NCBI GenBank assembly: GCA_020635515.1
Contig: JACJZS010000002.1
Location: 1,489,742-1,553,741 of the forward strand
Origin: Flavobacteriales bacterium
GTDB taxonomy: Bacteria; Bacteroidota; Bacteroidia; Flavobacteriales; Weeksellaceae
DNA length: 64,000 bases
Direction of reading: 5' to 3'
The position numbers were made by a program, and so were the translations under genes. A model generated the notes under the pieces. The model saw only the letters and a list, made by a program, of their open reading frames with translations, had not been told where the DNA came from and did not search any database. This document shows positions 28,131-37,298 of this stretch, in pieces (position 1 is the stretch's first letter; the number at the start of each line of letters is the position of its first letter).

Positions 28131-29396
28131 TTAGATTATTTTTGGTAGCAATTCACATTCCATGCATTTTCTTGTAGAACAATAGTTCTTATACAAATAT
28201 AATAAACTTTGAGTTTCTAATGCATTTTTAGTTTCGATTCCAATAAAATTCCATTGATTGGTAATTGTATTTTTTTCTGCTTTTACCTGAGAAATTTTTG
28301 ATATAATTTCAGAAATATCATAGTTCCCTAGAAATAAATGGTATGAATATTTTACAGGAATAATTGCATTTGTGAAGAGCAATTCCGTAAAAGTATTACT
28401 GATTTTGTGTTGATTTATTTTTTTGCTCGTTTTTCCAAAAGTATAATGTGAATTCCAGTATTCAGAAGGTTTGATTTTTTCTAGTATGGATTTAATTTCA
28501 TCAAACGAAAAATTTTGAATCATTACATCAAAAAGGTTTTGATTTTTATGGTATAAATCGGCAAGTTGAGAAAGACGAATGGTCGGGAAATTATTCGGAC
28601 GAAGTCGTAGATAATTTAACTTATTGCTAGAGTTTTGAATAGAGAATTTATGTTTTAAAAAAGCATACTCTTGTTTTAATTTTTCTTGATACTCATCTTT
28701 TGGGTTTTCTAATTCGTTAAAAAAACCAAAGAAGAACGCTTCTAGCTGTGTTCTATTTTTTGAAATTTTTTTGATGATAGAAAAGTCTACATTTTCTGAA
28801 ATGGATTGAAACGTCTGAGCGTTAATTTTTAATCCGAAACTATATGCGATTTTAGAAAACAAAACAGCTTCCCAATTGTTGTTATTTTTAGTTAATTCTG
28901 CATTTATTTCTTTATGTTTTTCATTTAATTTTTCAAGGTATATTTTGTTTAATTCTTCGGATAGATTTTTTTGTTTTCTATTTTGAATTAGATGTTCACA
29001 TGGAATAAAACTAAAAACTTCGTTATTTACACTCAAAACTGTTTTAATTAAATTGGAATCTACATAATCTTTTAGTTCTAAAGTTGGTATATTTTTTTCT
29101 TCCAATTCAGGAATTTTAATATCGTTGTAGTAAACTACATGTAAAATTATATTGGTATAACGGGAATCATTTTCGTGTTTATGAAGATAGAAATCTGAAG
29201 ATTTGGTATGAATTTCTATATTTCCATTCCATTCTATATCATCAACTTTAATTTTTGCTTCCAAAAAATCAGTTCCTTGATTGGTATTGTAAGTTCCAGA
29301 ATTTAAAACACATAACTTTTTTCCTTGAGTAGAAATTAAACCCAAAGAAGTAAATCGTTTGTATTTCCAAATATGATGAAGTATTTTTTCGTTCAA
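28131..29396 (-). CDS. DUF2851 family protein
   Basis: A 421-residue cytosolic protein of the Bacteroidota-restricted DUF2851 family, function unknown. The N-terminal segments LHHIWKYKRF, SGTYNTNQGTDFLEAKI and GNIEIHTKSSDF, and the C-terminal cysteine-containing tail (CSTRKCMEC), are family hallmarks. The G-x-D-F-x-x-A-x-I and E-I-H-x-K-S-S-D spacing resembles restriction-endonuclease-like folds, which is only an inference. It is first in a three-gene run with PspC and DUF4442 and has a good promoter. Confidence 0.82.
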   Translation of the reverse strand: MNEKILHHIWKYKRFTSLGLISTQGKKLCVLNSGTYNTNQGTDFLEAKIKVDDIEWNGNIEIHTKSSDFYLHKHENDSRYTNIILHVVYYNDIKIPELEEKNIPTLELKDYVDSNLIKTVLSVNNEVFSFIPCEHLIQNRKQKNLSEELNKIYLEKLNEKHKEINAELTKNNNNWEAVLFSKIAYSFGLKINAQTFQSISENVDFSIIKKISKNRTQLEAFFFGFFNELENPKDEYQEKLKQEYAFLKHKFSIQNSSNKLNYLRLRPNNFPTIRLSQLADLYHKNQNLFDVMIQNFSFDEIKSILEKIKPSEYWNSHYTFGKTSKKINQHKISNTFTELLFTNAIIPVKYSYHLFLGNYDISEIISKISQVKAEKNTITNQWNFIGIETKNALETQSLLYLYKNYCSTRKCMECELLPKII

Positions 29397-29415
29397 AGGT
29401 TTTCGTTTTAGATTT

Positions 29416-29444
29416 CAAAAATAAAAAAATCATAGTACATTCAA
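29416..29444 (-). promoter_or_regulatory. Promoter of the DUF2851-PspC-DUF4442 run
   Basis: On the reverse strand TTG is followed after 18 bases by TATTTTTG. The -7 box ends 20 bases before the DUF2851 ATG. Confidence 0.6.
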
Positions 29445-29539
29445 GGTTAAGTATATTATATTTCGTAATTTTATGGTTATGAATATTTTAAAAAAAATAT
29501 TTTTTTAGAATATTTAATAATGGTTTTAAGTTAATTGAC

Positions 29540-30616
29540 ATGAAAATAAAAATAGTATTGTTGTTGATTAGTGTATTTTTTTCATGCAAAGATGGTGATG
29601 CTGTTAGTTCTACTAAAACAGAAGAGAAGTTTATGTTATCTGCGGTAGATATTTCTACTTATCCCGAAATTAGAGAAAATGCTATTTCTTTTTTTGATGT
29701 CAATAACAAACAGAAAGACTTTTTAGAAATTTTAAAAGAAAACAATGTAAATGTTATAAGATTAAGACTTTGGGTTAATCCTAAAGATAAACATTCTGGA
29801 TTTGAAGAGGTAAAAGAGTTCTCCAATGAGTTGAAAAATAAAGGATTTAAAATTTTGATTACAGTTCACTATTCCGATACTTGGGCAGACCCGAGTAGAC
29901 AAGAAGTTCCTGAAAATTGGAAAAACATATCTTTTGAAGCACTTAAAGATAGCGTTGCTAATTACACCAAGAAAATAATTTCAGAAATAAATCCAGAGTA
30001 TATTCAAGTAGGTAATGAAATTAATTCGGGTTTTTTACATCCACAAGGAAATATAAATTCAAATCCTAATCAGTTTAAATCACTACTAAATGTAGCAATT
30101 AGTAGTATACGAAACGAATCTAAATCAACAAAAATAATATTGCATTATGCAGGATTAGATGGTTCTGATTGGTTTTATAATCAAGTGAAAGATTTAGATT
30201 ATGATATTATAGGATTGTCATATTATCCAATTTGGCACGGAAAAGATTTGCAAAATTTAGAAAACACCATGTTGAATTTAGGGAATAAATACGATAAAGA
30301 TGTATTTATTGCAGAAACGGCATATCCGTTTACATTAGAATGGAATGATTGGACGAATAACGTAGTAGGATTAGAAAGTCAACTTATTTTGCCTGAGTTT
30401 CCTGCAACAGAAAAAGGTCAGAAAGAATTTTTAACTAAAATCAAACAAATATCAACTAACTCCCCAAAAAGCATTGGATTTTGTTATTGGGGAGCAGAAT
30501 TAATTTCATGGAAAGGAAATCAGTCAGAAAATGGTTCTTCTTGGGAAAACCAAGCACTATTTGACTTCAATAATGAGGTATTACCAGCAATAACTGTATT
30601 TCAAACTGAGAATTAA
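29540..30616 (+). CDS. GH53 arabinogalactan endo-beta-1,4-galactanase, lipoprotein
   Basis: Cleaves beta-1,4-galactan side chains of pectin-type polysaccharides. The 358-residue protein has a lipoprotein signal with lipobox ISVFFSC (Cys near residue 16). It then has a family-53 glycoside hydrolase barrel with RLRLWVNP near residue 75, HYSDTWADP near 114, the acid/base Glu in YIQVGNEINSGF near 155 and the nucleophile Glu in VFIAETAYPF near 258. All catalytic parts are intact. It is likely tethered to the outer membrane facing outward or into the periplasm. No SusC/SusD pair or other carbohydrate gene is near. Its stop overlaps the guaB stop on the opposite strand. Confidence 0.9.
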   Translation: MKIKIVLLLISVFFSCKDGDAVSSTKTEEKFMLSAVDISTYPEIRENAISFFDVNNKQKDFLEILKENNVNVIRLRLWVNPKDKHSGFEEVKEFSNELKNKGFKILITVHYSDTWADPSRQEVPENWKNISFEALKDSVANYTKKIISEINPEYIQVGNEINSGFLHPQGNINSNPNQFKSLLNVAISSIRNESKSTKIILHYAGLDGSDWFYNQVKDLDYDIIGLSYYPIWHGKDLQNLENTMLNLGNKYDKDVFIAETAYPFTLEWNDWTNNVVGLESQLILPEFPATEKGQKEFLTKIKQISTNSPKSIGFCYWGAELISWKGNQSENGSSWENQALFDFNNEVLPAITVFQTEN

Positions 30617-32073
30617 TGAGTGTAGTTTGGAGCTTCTTGAGTAATAATTACATCGTGAGGATGACTTTCCTTTAATCCTGATGGTGTAATTTTTACCATT
30701 TTAGAATCTGTTTGGAGTTTAGTAATTGTATCTACTCCACAATATCCCATTCCTGCTCTAATTCCTCCACACAATTGGTACACTACATCTTGAATTCGTC
30801 CTGTATAAGGAACTCTTCCTTCAATACCTTCGGGAACTAATTTCTTTGCATCAGTTTGGAAATATCGGTCTTTACTACCTCTTTTCATTGCGGATAAAGA
30901 TCCCATACCTTGGTAGGTTTTAAACCTTCTTCCTTGGTAGATAATTTCTTCTCCTGGTGCTTCGTGAGTTCCTGCAAACAATGAACCTAGCATTACAGCA
31001 GATGCACCACTTGCTAGAGCTTTTACAATATCTCCCGATAATTTTATTCCGCCATCAGCAATTACAGAAACATTTTTTTGTTTTGCATACATATACGTGC
31101 TATAAATAGCCGAAAGCTGAGGAACTCCCACGCCTGCAACTACACGTGTAGTACATATAGAACCAGGTCCAACACCTACTTTCAATACATTTGCACCTGC
31201 ATCAATTAGATCTTTTGCGGCTTGTTCTGTAACAATATTTCCACCTACTATATCTAAATTAGGAAAAGAATGTCTTATTTCTCTAATTTTATCTAAAACA
31301 CCTTTTGAGTGACCGTGTGCAGAATCAATTGCTATAATATCTACATCGCTATCCACCAAAGATTGTACTCTCTCTAATGTATTGTTTCCTACGCCTACAC
31401 CTGCACCAACTCTCAATCTTCCTGTAGAATCTTTACATGCATTAGGGTGTTCTATTAAATTATCTATATCCTTAATTGTAATTAAACCTATTAGTTTATT
31501 GTTGGAATCAACGATAGGTAATTTTTCAATTTTATATTTTAGTAAAATTGATTTTGCTTCTTCTAATGAGGTATTTTCCCCTGATGTAACCAAATTTTCT
31601 TTTGTCATTACTTCTTCTACAAGCAAATCTAAGTTTTCTTGGTACTTTATATCTCTATTGGTAATGATTCCAATTAAAATACCATTACTTTCCACCACAG
31701 GAAAACCAGAGATTTTGTATTCTTTCATCAATCGTTTAGCATCAGAAATTTTTTGGTCTTTGCTTAAAGTTATAGGTTTTGAAATCATTCCACTCTCGGA
31801 ACGTTTAACTTTACTTATTTGCAAAGATTGCTCAGTAGGAGTCATGTTTTTATGTATAAAACCAATTCCTCCTTGTCTGGCTAATGCAATTGCCAATTTA
31901 GCTTCTGTAACTGTGTCCATAGCTGCTGAAACTATAGGTACATTAAGCGTGATTTTATCTGTTAGTTTTGTTTTTAAAGAAACTTCACTAGGAAGTGTTT
32001 CTGAGTATGCTGGAACAAGTAAAACATCATCAAAAGTAACTGCGTGTTCTACTATTTTATCATGTATAGACAT
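30613..32073 (-). CDS. guaB: IMP dehydrogenase
   Basis: Oxidises IMP to XMP, the committed step to guanine nucleotides, feeding the guaA enzyme also in this window. The 486-residue protein has the N-terminal barrel half (TFDDVLLVPAYSE), two CBS domains at about residues 95 to 205, then the second barrel half. That half carries IAIDSAHGHS, the catalytic Cys loop VGPGSICTTRVVAGVG near residue 300, and the flap with YRGMGSL-type sequence (YQGMGSLSAMKRGS) near 385. Length is normal. The last codons overlap the GH53 stop. Confidence 0.97.
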   Translation of the reverse strand: MSIHDKIVEHAVTFDDVLLVPAYSETLPSEVSLKTKLTDKITLNVPIVSAAMDTVTEAKLAIALARQGGIGFIHKNMTPTEQSLQISKVKRSESGMISKPITLSKDQKISDAKRLMKEYKISGFPVVESNGILIGIITNRDIKYQENLDLLVEEVMTKENLVTSGENTSLEEAKSILLKYKIEKLPIVDSNNKLIGLITIKDIDNLIEHPNACKDSTGRLRVGAGVGVGNNTLERVQSLVDSDVDIIAIDSAHGHSKGVLDKIREIRHSFPNLDIVGGNIVTEQAAKDLIDAGANVLKVGVGPGSICTTRVVAGVGVPQLSAIYSTYMYAKQKNVSVIADGGIKLSGDIVKALASGASAVMLGSLFAGTHEAPGEEIIYQGRRFKTYQGMGSLSAMKRGSKDRYFQTDAKKLVPEGIEGRVPYTGRIQDVVYQLCGGIRAGMGYCGVDTITKLQTDSKMVKITPSGLKESHPHDVIITQEAPNYTH

Positions 32074-32089
32074 ATACCTTTTTGCCGTA

Positions 32090-32097
32090 CAAAGTTA
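32090..32097 (-). promoter_or_regulatory. Candidate -7 element (TAACTTTG) for guaB
   Basis: A reverse-strand TAACTTTG ends 17 bases before the guaB start codon. The upstream box is weak (TTAG at about 14 to 18 bases). No purine riboswitch was seen. Confidence 0.45.
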
Positions 32098-32169
32098 CGC
32101 TTTTTTTTGTACTAATTGTTATTTTGTTGTTATTTTTTTACACCTCTTGTTAATTCGTGTCATTTTATA

Positions 32170-32200
32170 TTGGAAACATCATATAAATACTATAATTTTG
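32170..32200 (+). promoter_or_regulatory. sucA-sucB promoter
   Basis: TTG is followed after 20 bases by TAATTTTG in the 240-base gap between guaB and sucA. It implies a leader of just over 100 bases before sucA. Confidence 0.55.
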
Positions 32201-32314
32201 TCGCTTGATTTTTCTTTAAAGTCACGATTAGTCTTTTGGAAATCAGTTGGATATATTTCTAATTTATAGAAACATAAACATAACGAATATTAGTTTAACG
32301 ATTGAATAAACATA

Positions 32315-35074
32315 ATGGATAGATATTCATTTTTAAATGCAGTACACTCTGAGTATGTAGAGGAATTATATCAAAAGTATTTAGAATTCCCCGATAGTGT
32401 AGAACCTAGTTGGAAAAGTTTCTTCCAAGGATATGATTTTGCTAAGCAAGAATATGATGGAGAAAAAATAGACTTTTCTGAAACTGCCACTCCTACCGAA
32501 GTAATTATACCTGAGAAAGTAAATAAGGAATTTAAAGTAATTAATTTAATAAACGGATATAGGCAAAGAGGTCACCTTTTTACAAAAACAAATCCTGTAA
32601 GGAAAAGAAGAACGTATGTTCCAACTCTAGATATTGAGAACTTTGGTCTTACTCAAGAAGATTTAAAGGAAAACTTTTCTGTTGGAGAAATTATAGGAAT
32701 GAGCAATAGCGAAACCTTAGAAAGTATAATTGCTCAACTTAAAGAAATTTATTGTGATTCTATAGGTATAGAATACATGTTTATTCGCCATCCAGAGCGT
32801 GTAAATTGGATCCAAAATTGGATAAATAATAATCGAAATCACCCAAAATTAACTAAAGAGGAAAAAACAAGAGCTTTGAGGAAAATAACTCAAGCAGTTG
32901 CTTTCGAAAATTTCCTTCATACTAAATTTGTAGGACAAAAGCGATTCTCCTTAGAAGGTAACGAGTCGCTTATTCCTGCATTAGATGAATTAATCAATCG
33001 TTCTGCACAATTAGGTGTAGAAGAAGTGGTAGTAGGAATGGCACACAGAGGTAGATTAAACGTTCTTACTAATATATTCAAGAAATCGTACTCACAAATT
33101 TTCTCTGAATTCGATGGAAAAGATTACGTAGAAGCAGTATTTTCGGGTGATGTAAAATATCATCTTGGTTCTACCAATGAGATTACTACTTATAAAAATA
33201 ACAAAATAAAAATACATTTAGCACCTAATCCTTCTCACTTAGAAGCGGTAGATCCTGTGGTGGAAGGAATAACGAGAGCCAAAGCGGATAAATATTATGA
33301 TAATGATTACTCAAAAATCCTTCCTATACTTATACATGGAGATGCCGCGATTGCAGGACAAGGAGTTGTTTATGAAGTAATCCAAATGATGAAATTAGAT
33401 GGTTACTCAACAGGAGGAACTATTCATATTGTTACCAATAATCAAATTGGTTTTACAACCAATTATTTAGATGCTCGCTCTAGTACGTATTGTACAGATA
33501 TTGCTAAAGTTACCTTATCTCCTGTATTGCACGTAAATGCAGATGATGTAGAAGCTGTAATTCACGCAATTAGGTTTGCAGCAGATTACCGAGCACAATT
33601 CTCGAGAGATGTATTTATTGATTTACTAGGTTATCGAAAGTATGGACATAACGAAGGAGATGAACCTAGATTCACTCAACCTAAACTCTATAAAGAGATA
33701 GCAAAACATCCTAATCCTAGAGAAATATACCAAAAACAGCTTTTCGAAGAAGATGTTGTAGGTCAAGAGGTACTAGATGTAATGGAAAAAGAGTTTAAAG
33801 ATTTATTGGAAGTTAATTTTGATAAGTCTAAGGAAATTGAAAAAAATACTCTAGAACCATTTATGAAAGAAGAGTGGAAAAAATTTGATTTTCCACAAAC
33901 TAAAGAATTGTTAAGTGCAGTAGATACGAAGTATCCAAAAGAAAAATTAATAGAAATAGGAAAAAAACTTGGAACAATTCCTGAAGGAAAAAAAATACTA
34001 CGAAAACTCTCTAGAATTGTAGAGCAAAGACTAAAATTCATTGAAGAAGAACAAGTAGATTGGGCATTAGCAGAGCAATTGGCATATGGTTCGTTGCTTA
34101 ATGAAGGGACTTGGGTTAGACTTTCAGGGGAAGATGTAGAAAGAGGTACGTTCTCTCACAGACATGCAGTTTTAAAAACAGAGGACGACGAGGAAGAAAT
34201 AGTTCTTTTAGATTCAATAAGCGAAAATCAAGGTAAATTTCAAGTTTATAATTCACACTTATCTGAATATGGAGTTTTAGGTTTTGATTATGGATATTCC
34301 ATTGCTTCTCCTAATTCCTTAACTATTTGGGAAGCTCAATTTGGAGACTTTGCAAATGGAGCTCAGATTATAATTGACCAATATATTTCGGCATCGGAAG
34401 ATAAATGGAAAATTCAAAGTGGAATAGTTTTATTGTTACCTCATGGATATGAAGGTCAAGGAGCAGAACACTCTTCTGCAAGACTAGAACGTTTCCTACA
34501 ATTATGTGCTAATGGAAATATGTATGTAGTTAATTTTACCACACCAGCTAATTTATTCCATGCGTTAAGACGACAAGTGATTACCAATTATAGAAAACCT
34601 CTTGTGGTTATGTCGCCTAAAAGTTTACTTCGTCATCCGAAAGTAATTTCTCCTATTAGCGAATTATCAGATGGAGGTTTCCAAGAAATAATTGATGATT
34701 CAAGTGCAAATCCAACGAAAGTAAAACGACTTGTACTGTGTAGTGGTAAAATTTATTATGAACTTTTAGATAAAAAAGAAGAATTAAATGATGAAAGTGT
34801 CGCGTTAGTAAGAATTGAGCAATTATATCCTATTCACACAGAAAAATTAAACATAATTTTAGATAAATATTCTGAACGAAACGAACTGATTTGGGTACAA
34901 GAAGAACCAGAAAACATGGGAGCATGGTGGTATATTCTAAAGAATTTACGTAAATACAATATCGATGTGATTTCTCCTGTAGAAAGTCCTTCTCCTGCAA
35001 CAGGCTCTCCTCAGCGTTTCCATAGAATTCACAATGCTTTAATTCAAAGTGTTTTTGAAAACATAAAAAAATAA
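32315..35074 (+). CDS. sucA: 2-oxoglutarate dehydrogenase E1 component
   Basis: Thiamine-diphosphate-dependent decarboxylase of the TCA-cycle 2-oxoglutarate dehydrogenase complex. The 919-residue protein begins with the E2-binding helix region (SFLNAVHSEYVEELYQKYLE). It has VVGMAHRGRLNVL near residue 238, the ThDP site with LIHGDAAIAGQGVVYE near 340 and GYRKYGHNEGDEPRFTQP near 440, and the C-terminal transketolase-type domain with LLPHGYEGQGAEHSSAR near 705. It pairs with sucB 27 bases downstream. The E3 subunit is not in the window. Confidence 0.97.
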   Translation: MDRYSFLNAVHSEYVEELYQKYLEFPDSVEPSWKSFFQGYDFAKQEYDGEKIDFSETATPTEVIIPEKVNKEFKVINLINGYRQRGHLFTKTNPVRKRRTYVPTLDIENFGLTQEDLKENFSVGEIIGMSNSETLESIIAQLKEIYCDSIGIEYMFIRHPERVNWIQNWINNNRNHPKLTKEEKTRALRKITQAVAFENFLHTKFVGQKRFSLEGNESLIPALDELINRSAQLGVEEVVVGMAHRGRLNVLTNIFKKSYSQIFSEFDGKDYVEAVFSGDVKYHLGSTNEITTYKNNKIKIHLAPNPSHLEAVDPVVEGITRAKADKYYDNDYSKILPILIHGDAAIAGQGVVYEVIQMMKLDGYSTGGTIHIVTNNQIGFTTNYLDARSSTYCTDIAKVTLSPVLHVNADDVEAVIHAIRFAADYRAQFSRDVFIDLLGYRKYGHNEGDEPRFTQPKLYKEIAKHPNPREIYQKQLFEEDVVGQEVLDVMEKEFKDLLEVNFDKSKEIEKNTLEPFMKEEWKKFDFPQTKELLSAVDTKYPKEKLIEIGKKLGTIPEGKKILRKLSRIVEQRLKFIEEEQVDWALAEQLAYGSLLNEGTWVRLSGEDVERGTFSHRHAVLKTEDDEEEIVLLDSISENQGKFQVYNSHLSEYGVLGFDYGYSIASPNSLTIWEAQFGDFANGAQIIIDQYISASEDKWKIQSGIVLLLPHGYEGQGAEHSSARLERFLQLCANGNMYVVNFTTPANLFHALRRQVITNYRKPLVVMSPKSLLRHPKVISPISELSDGGFQEIIDDSSANPTKVKRLVLCSGKIYYELLDKKEELNDESVALVRIEQLYPIHTEKLNIILDKYSERNELIWVQEEPENMGAWWYILKNLRKYNIDVISPVESPSPATGSPQRFHRIHNALIQSVFENIKK

Positions 35075-35101
35075 CGATATTAAATAAAAAATTGATAAAT
35101 C

Positions 35102-36322
35102 ATGATATTAGAAATGAAAGTCCCTTCTCCTGGGGAATCTATAAGTGAAGTAGAAATAGCTACTTGGCTCGTTCAAGATGGTGACTACGTAGAAAAAGAC
35201 CAAGCAATAGCAGAAGTAGATTCAGATAAAGCTACGTTAGAACTTCCTGCTGAAGAATCTGGAACAATAACCTTAAAAGCAGAGGAAGGTGATGTTGTAG
35301 AAGTAGGACAAGTAGTATGTTTAATTGATACATCTGCATCTAAACCTAGCGGAGAGTCAGAAAAAACAGAATCATCTCCTAAAGTAGAAGAGAAGAAAGA
35401 ACCAACAATTCAAGAAAACAAAGAAGAAGTAAAAACCACGTATGCAAGCAATACACCATCTCCTGCAGCTCGAAAAATAATCGAAGAAAAAAATATAGAT
35501 ACCGCAACGATTAAAGGTACAGGAAAAGATGGGAGAATTACAAAAGATGATGTGATTAATGCAAAACCAGCAATGGGAACTCCTGCTGTTTCTGGAAGTA
35601 GAAATTCTACTACGAAAAAGCTTTCTTCGCTTAGAAGAAAAATTGCACAACGTTTGGTTTCTGTAAAAAATGAAACGGCAATGTTAACTACTTTCAACGA
35701 AGTAGATATGAGCGAAATATTTAAACTTAGGAGTGAATACAAAGATGAGTTTAAAAGTAAGCACGGAGTAGGTCTTGGATTTATGTCGTTTTTTACCAAA
35801 GCAGTTGTTAGAGCTTTACAGATGTATCCTGATGTAAATTCAATGATTGATGGCGAAAATAAAATAACTAACGATTTTTATGATATTTCTGTTGCTGTTT
35901 CAGGTCCAAAAGGACTTATGGTTCCTGTGGTGAGAAATGCAGAGAACTTAACTTTTAGAGGTGTAGAACAAAGCATAAAAGATTTAGCGATAAAAGTACG
36001 TGACGGTAAGATAACAATAGATGAAATGACAGGAGGAACATTTACCATTACCAATGGAGGTGTTTTTGGTTCTATGTTGTCAACTCCGATTATCAATCCA
36101 CCGCAAAGTGCCATTTTAGGAATGCACAATATTGTGGAGCGTCCTGTTGCTGTAAATGGAAAAGTAGAAATTCGTCCGATAATGTACGTGGCTCTTTCTT
36201 ATGATCACAGAATTATTGACGGTCGTGAATCTGTAGGGTTTTTAGTTGCTATAAAAGAAGCAATAGAAAATCCACGAGAACATTTAATGAATGGAGAAAT
36301 TAAGAGAGCATTAGAGCTTTAA
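35102..36322 (+). CDS. sucB: Dihydrolipoyllysine-residue succinyltransferase (E2 of the 2-oxoglutarate dehydrogenase complex)
   Basis: Transfers succinyl from E1 to CoA through a lipoyl arm. The 406-residue protein has one N-terminal lipoyl domain with the modified Lys in [13 protein letters not shown] near residue 44 and a Lys/Glu-rich linker. A peripheral-subunit-binding domain follows ([26 protein letters not shown]) at about 120 to 155. The catalytic domain ends with [17 protein letters not shown], which carries the active-site His and Asp. An intrinsic terminator follows directly. Confidence 0.96.
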   Translation: MILEMKVPSPGESISEVEIATWLVQDGDYVEKDQAIAEVDSDKATLELPAEESGTITLKAEEGDVVEVGQVVCLIDTSASKPSGESEKTESSPKVEEKKEPTIQENKEEVKTTYASNTPSPAARKIIEEKNIDTATIKGTGKDGRITKDDVINAKPAMGTPAVSGSRNSTTKKLSSLRRKIAQRLVSVKNETAMLTTFNEVDMSEIFKLRSEYKDEFKSKHGVGLGFMSFFTKAVVRALQMYPDVNSMIDGENKITNDFYDISVAVSGPKGLMVPVVRNAENLTFRGVEQSIKDLAIKVRDGKITIDEMTGGTFTITNGGVFGSMLSTPIINPPQSAILGMHNIVERPVAVNGKVEIRPIMYVALSYDHRIIDGRESVGFLVAIKEAIENPREHLMNGEIKRALEL

Positions 36323-36335
36323 TTCACAATATTAT

Positions 36336-36366
36336 AAATCGTCTTAGAAATAAGGCGATTTTTTTA
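36336..36366 (+). terminator. Terminator of sucA-sucB
   Basis: AAATCGTCTTA, loop GAAA, TAAGGCGATTT form an 11-bp stem with one mismatched or wobble pair, followed by a T run. Confidence 0.75.
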
Positions 36367-36382
36367 TTAATGTCGTTTTTTG

Positions 36383-36390
36383 TAGATTTG
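36383..36390 (+). promoter_or_regulatory. Candidate -7 element (TAGATTTG) for the LEA-like lipoprotein
   Basis: A TAnnTTTG match lies 30 bases before the ATG at 36420, immediately after the sucB terminator. The -33 box is unclear. Confidence 0.4.
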
Positions 36391-36419
36391 ACGATTATTA
36401 ATTTAAATAAATCATAACA

Positions 36420-36968
36420 ATGAAAAAACTAGTTTTAGGTGTATTGGCATTAGCAATGTTAAGTTATACTTCGTGTAAAAAAGAGCAAAAAGAAGTAAAT
36501 TCTGAAGCAGTTGGAATAACAGAAGCTCTTCAAAATGAATACAGTGAAGCAGTACAGATGTTAAGCGATGCAAAAGAAAATTTAGCTACTGCTGAGAAAG
36601 AAGGAGATGAAACGGCAATAGCTGAAGCAAAATCACTTTTAGAAAAAGCAGAGCAGTCATACAACGAAGTTAAGAATAAATTTATAGAAGCAGGAGGTGT
36701 TATTTCAAAGGGAATAGAAGAAACAGCAGACGGTGTTGCTTACAAAGTAGATTCTTTGAAAACGGAAGCTAATGAAAGTGTAGACAATGCGAAAGAAGCT
36801 GTAACAGCAAAAGTAGAAGAAGGGAAAACTGCAGTAAATGAAAAAGTACAAGAAACCAAAGAAGCTGTAAATAACAAAGTAGAGGAAGGAAAAACAGCAG
36901 CAAATGAGAAGGTGGAAGAAGGTAAAAATGCTGTGAAAAATGCAGTTAATAAAGTTCCTAGTTTCTAA
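36420..36968 (+). CDS. Small lipoprotein with LEA/apolipoprotein-like helical repeats
   Basis: A 182-residue predicted lipoprotein (lipobox LSYTSC, Cys near residue 19). Residues about 35 to 85 form one Glu/Ala/Lys helix. From residue about 105 on, an 11-residue pattern of the type VEEGKTAVNEK / VQETKEAVNNK / VEEGKTAANEK repeats, as in late-embryogenesis-abundant and apolipoprotein-like proteins. Such sequences form amphipathic helices and are often linked to desiccation or membrane stress. No function is established here. It has its own candidate -7 box and terminator. Confidence 0.75.
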   Translation: MKKLVLGVLALAMLSYTSCKKEQKEVNSEAVGITEALQNEYSEAVQMLSDAKENLATAEKEGDETAIAEAKSLLEKAEQSYNEVKNKFIEAGGVISKGIEETADGVAYKVDSLKTEANESVDNAKEAVTAKVEEGKTAVNEKVQETKEAVNNKVEEGKTAANEKVEEGKNAVKNAVNKVPSF

Positions 36969-36992
36969 GAAATTAAGTTATAATACATTACT

Positions 36993-37019
36993 AAAATCCA
37001 CTCACCGAGTGGATTTTTT
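36993..37019 (+). terminator. Terminator of the LEA-like lipoprotein gene
   Basis: AAAATCCACTC, loop ACC, GAGTGGATTTT form a perfect 11-bp stem followed by T residues. The remaining 230 bases up to the next promoter hold no gene that I can support. Confidence 0.85.
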
Positions 37020-37248
37020 AGTTCTACGTTCTACATAATAAAAAGAAAATGATGTATTTTTTGTTGGATTTTATTCTTAGTAGTAGAGATTTATATAATC
37101 GAAATTAGGTTATAAAAAGTAGATTGTTCATTTTCTTTATTGTTAATTTAAAGTTAAATTTTGAGACTTTTATTGATAAATAGTCTTTATAATCCTTTAG
37201 TTAAGAGGTTGATTATTGTATGTGCTTAATTTAAAATAAAAATGTGTA

Positions 37249-37278
37249 TTGTACACATAAAGATAAAAGTTATCTTTG
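37249..37278 (+). promoter_or_regulatory. Near-perfect promoter of the T9SS/RHS cluster
   Basis: TTG is followed after exactly 19 bases by TATCTTTG, the best consensus match in the window. It directs transcription into seven consecutive same-strand genes up to 61853. It also excludes an in-frame ATG at 37242 as the start of the first gene. Confidence 0.7.
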
Positions 37279-37298
37279 CAAAAAAAAATAACTTAATA

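Noticed and set aside
31382..32269. 295-codon open frame on the plus strand
   Set aside because: It lies antisense to guaB, has no signal or domain I recognise, and follows from the codon use of the real gene.
37242..37298. Upstream ATG start for the TSP3 protein
   Set aside because: It lies within the near-consensus promoter, so it would not be in the message.
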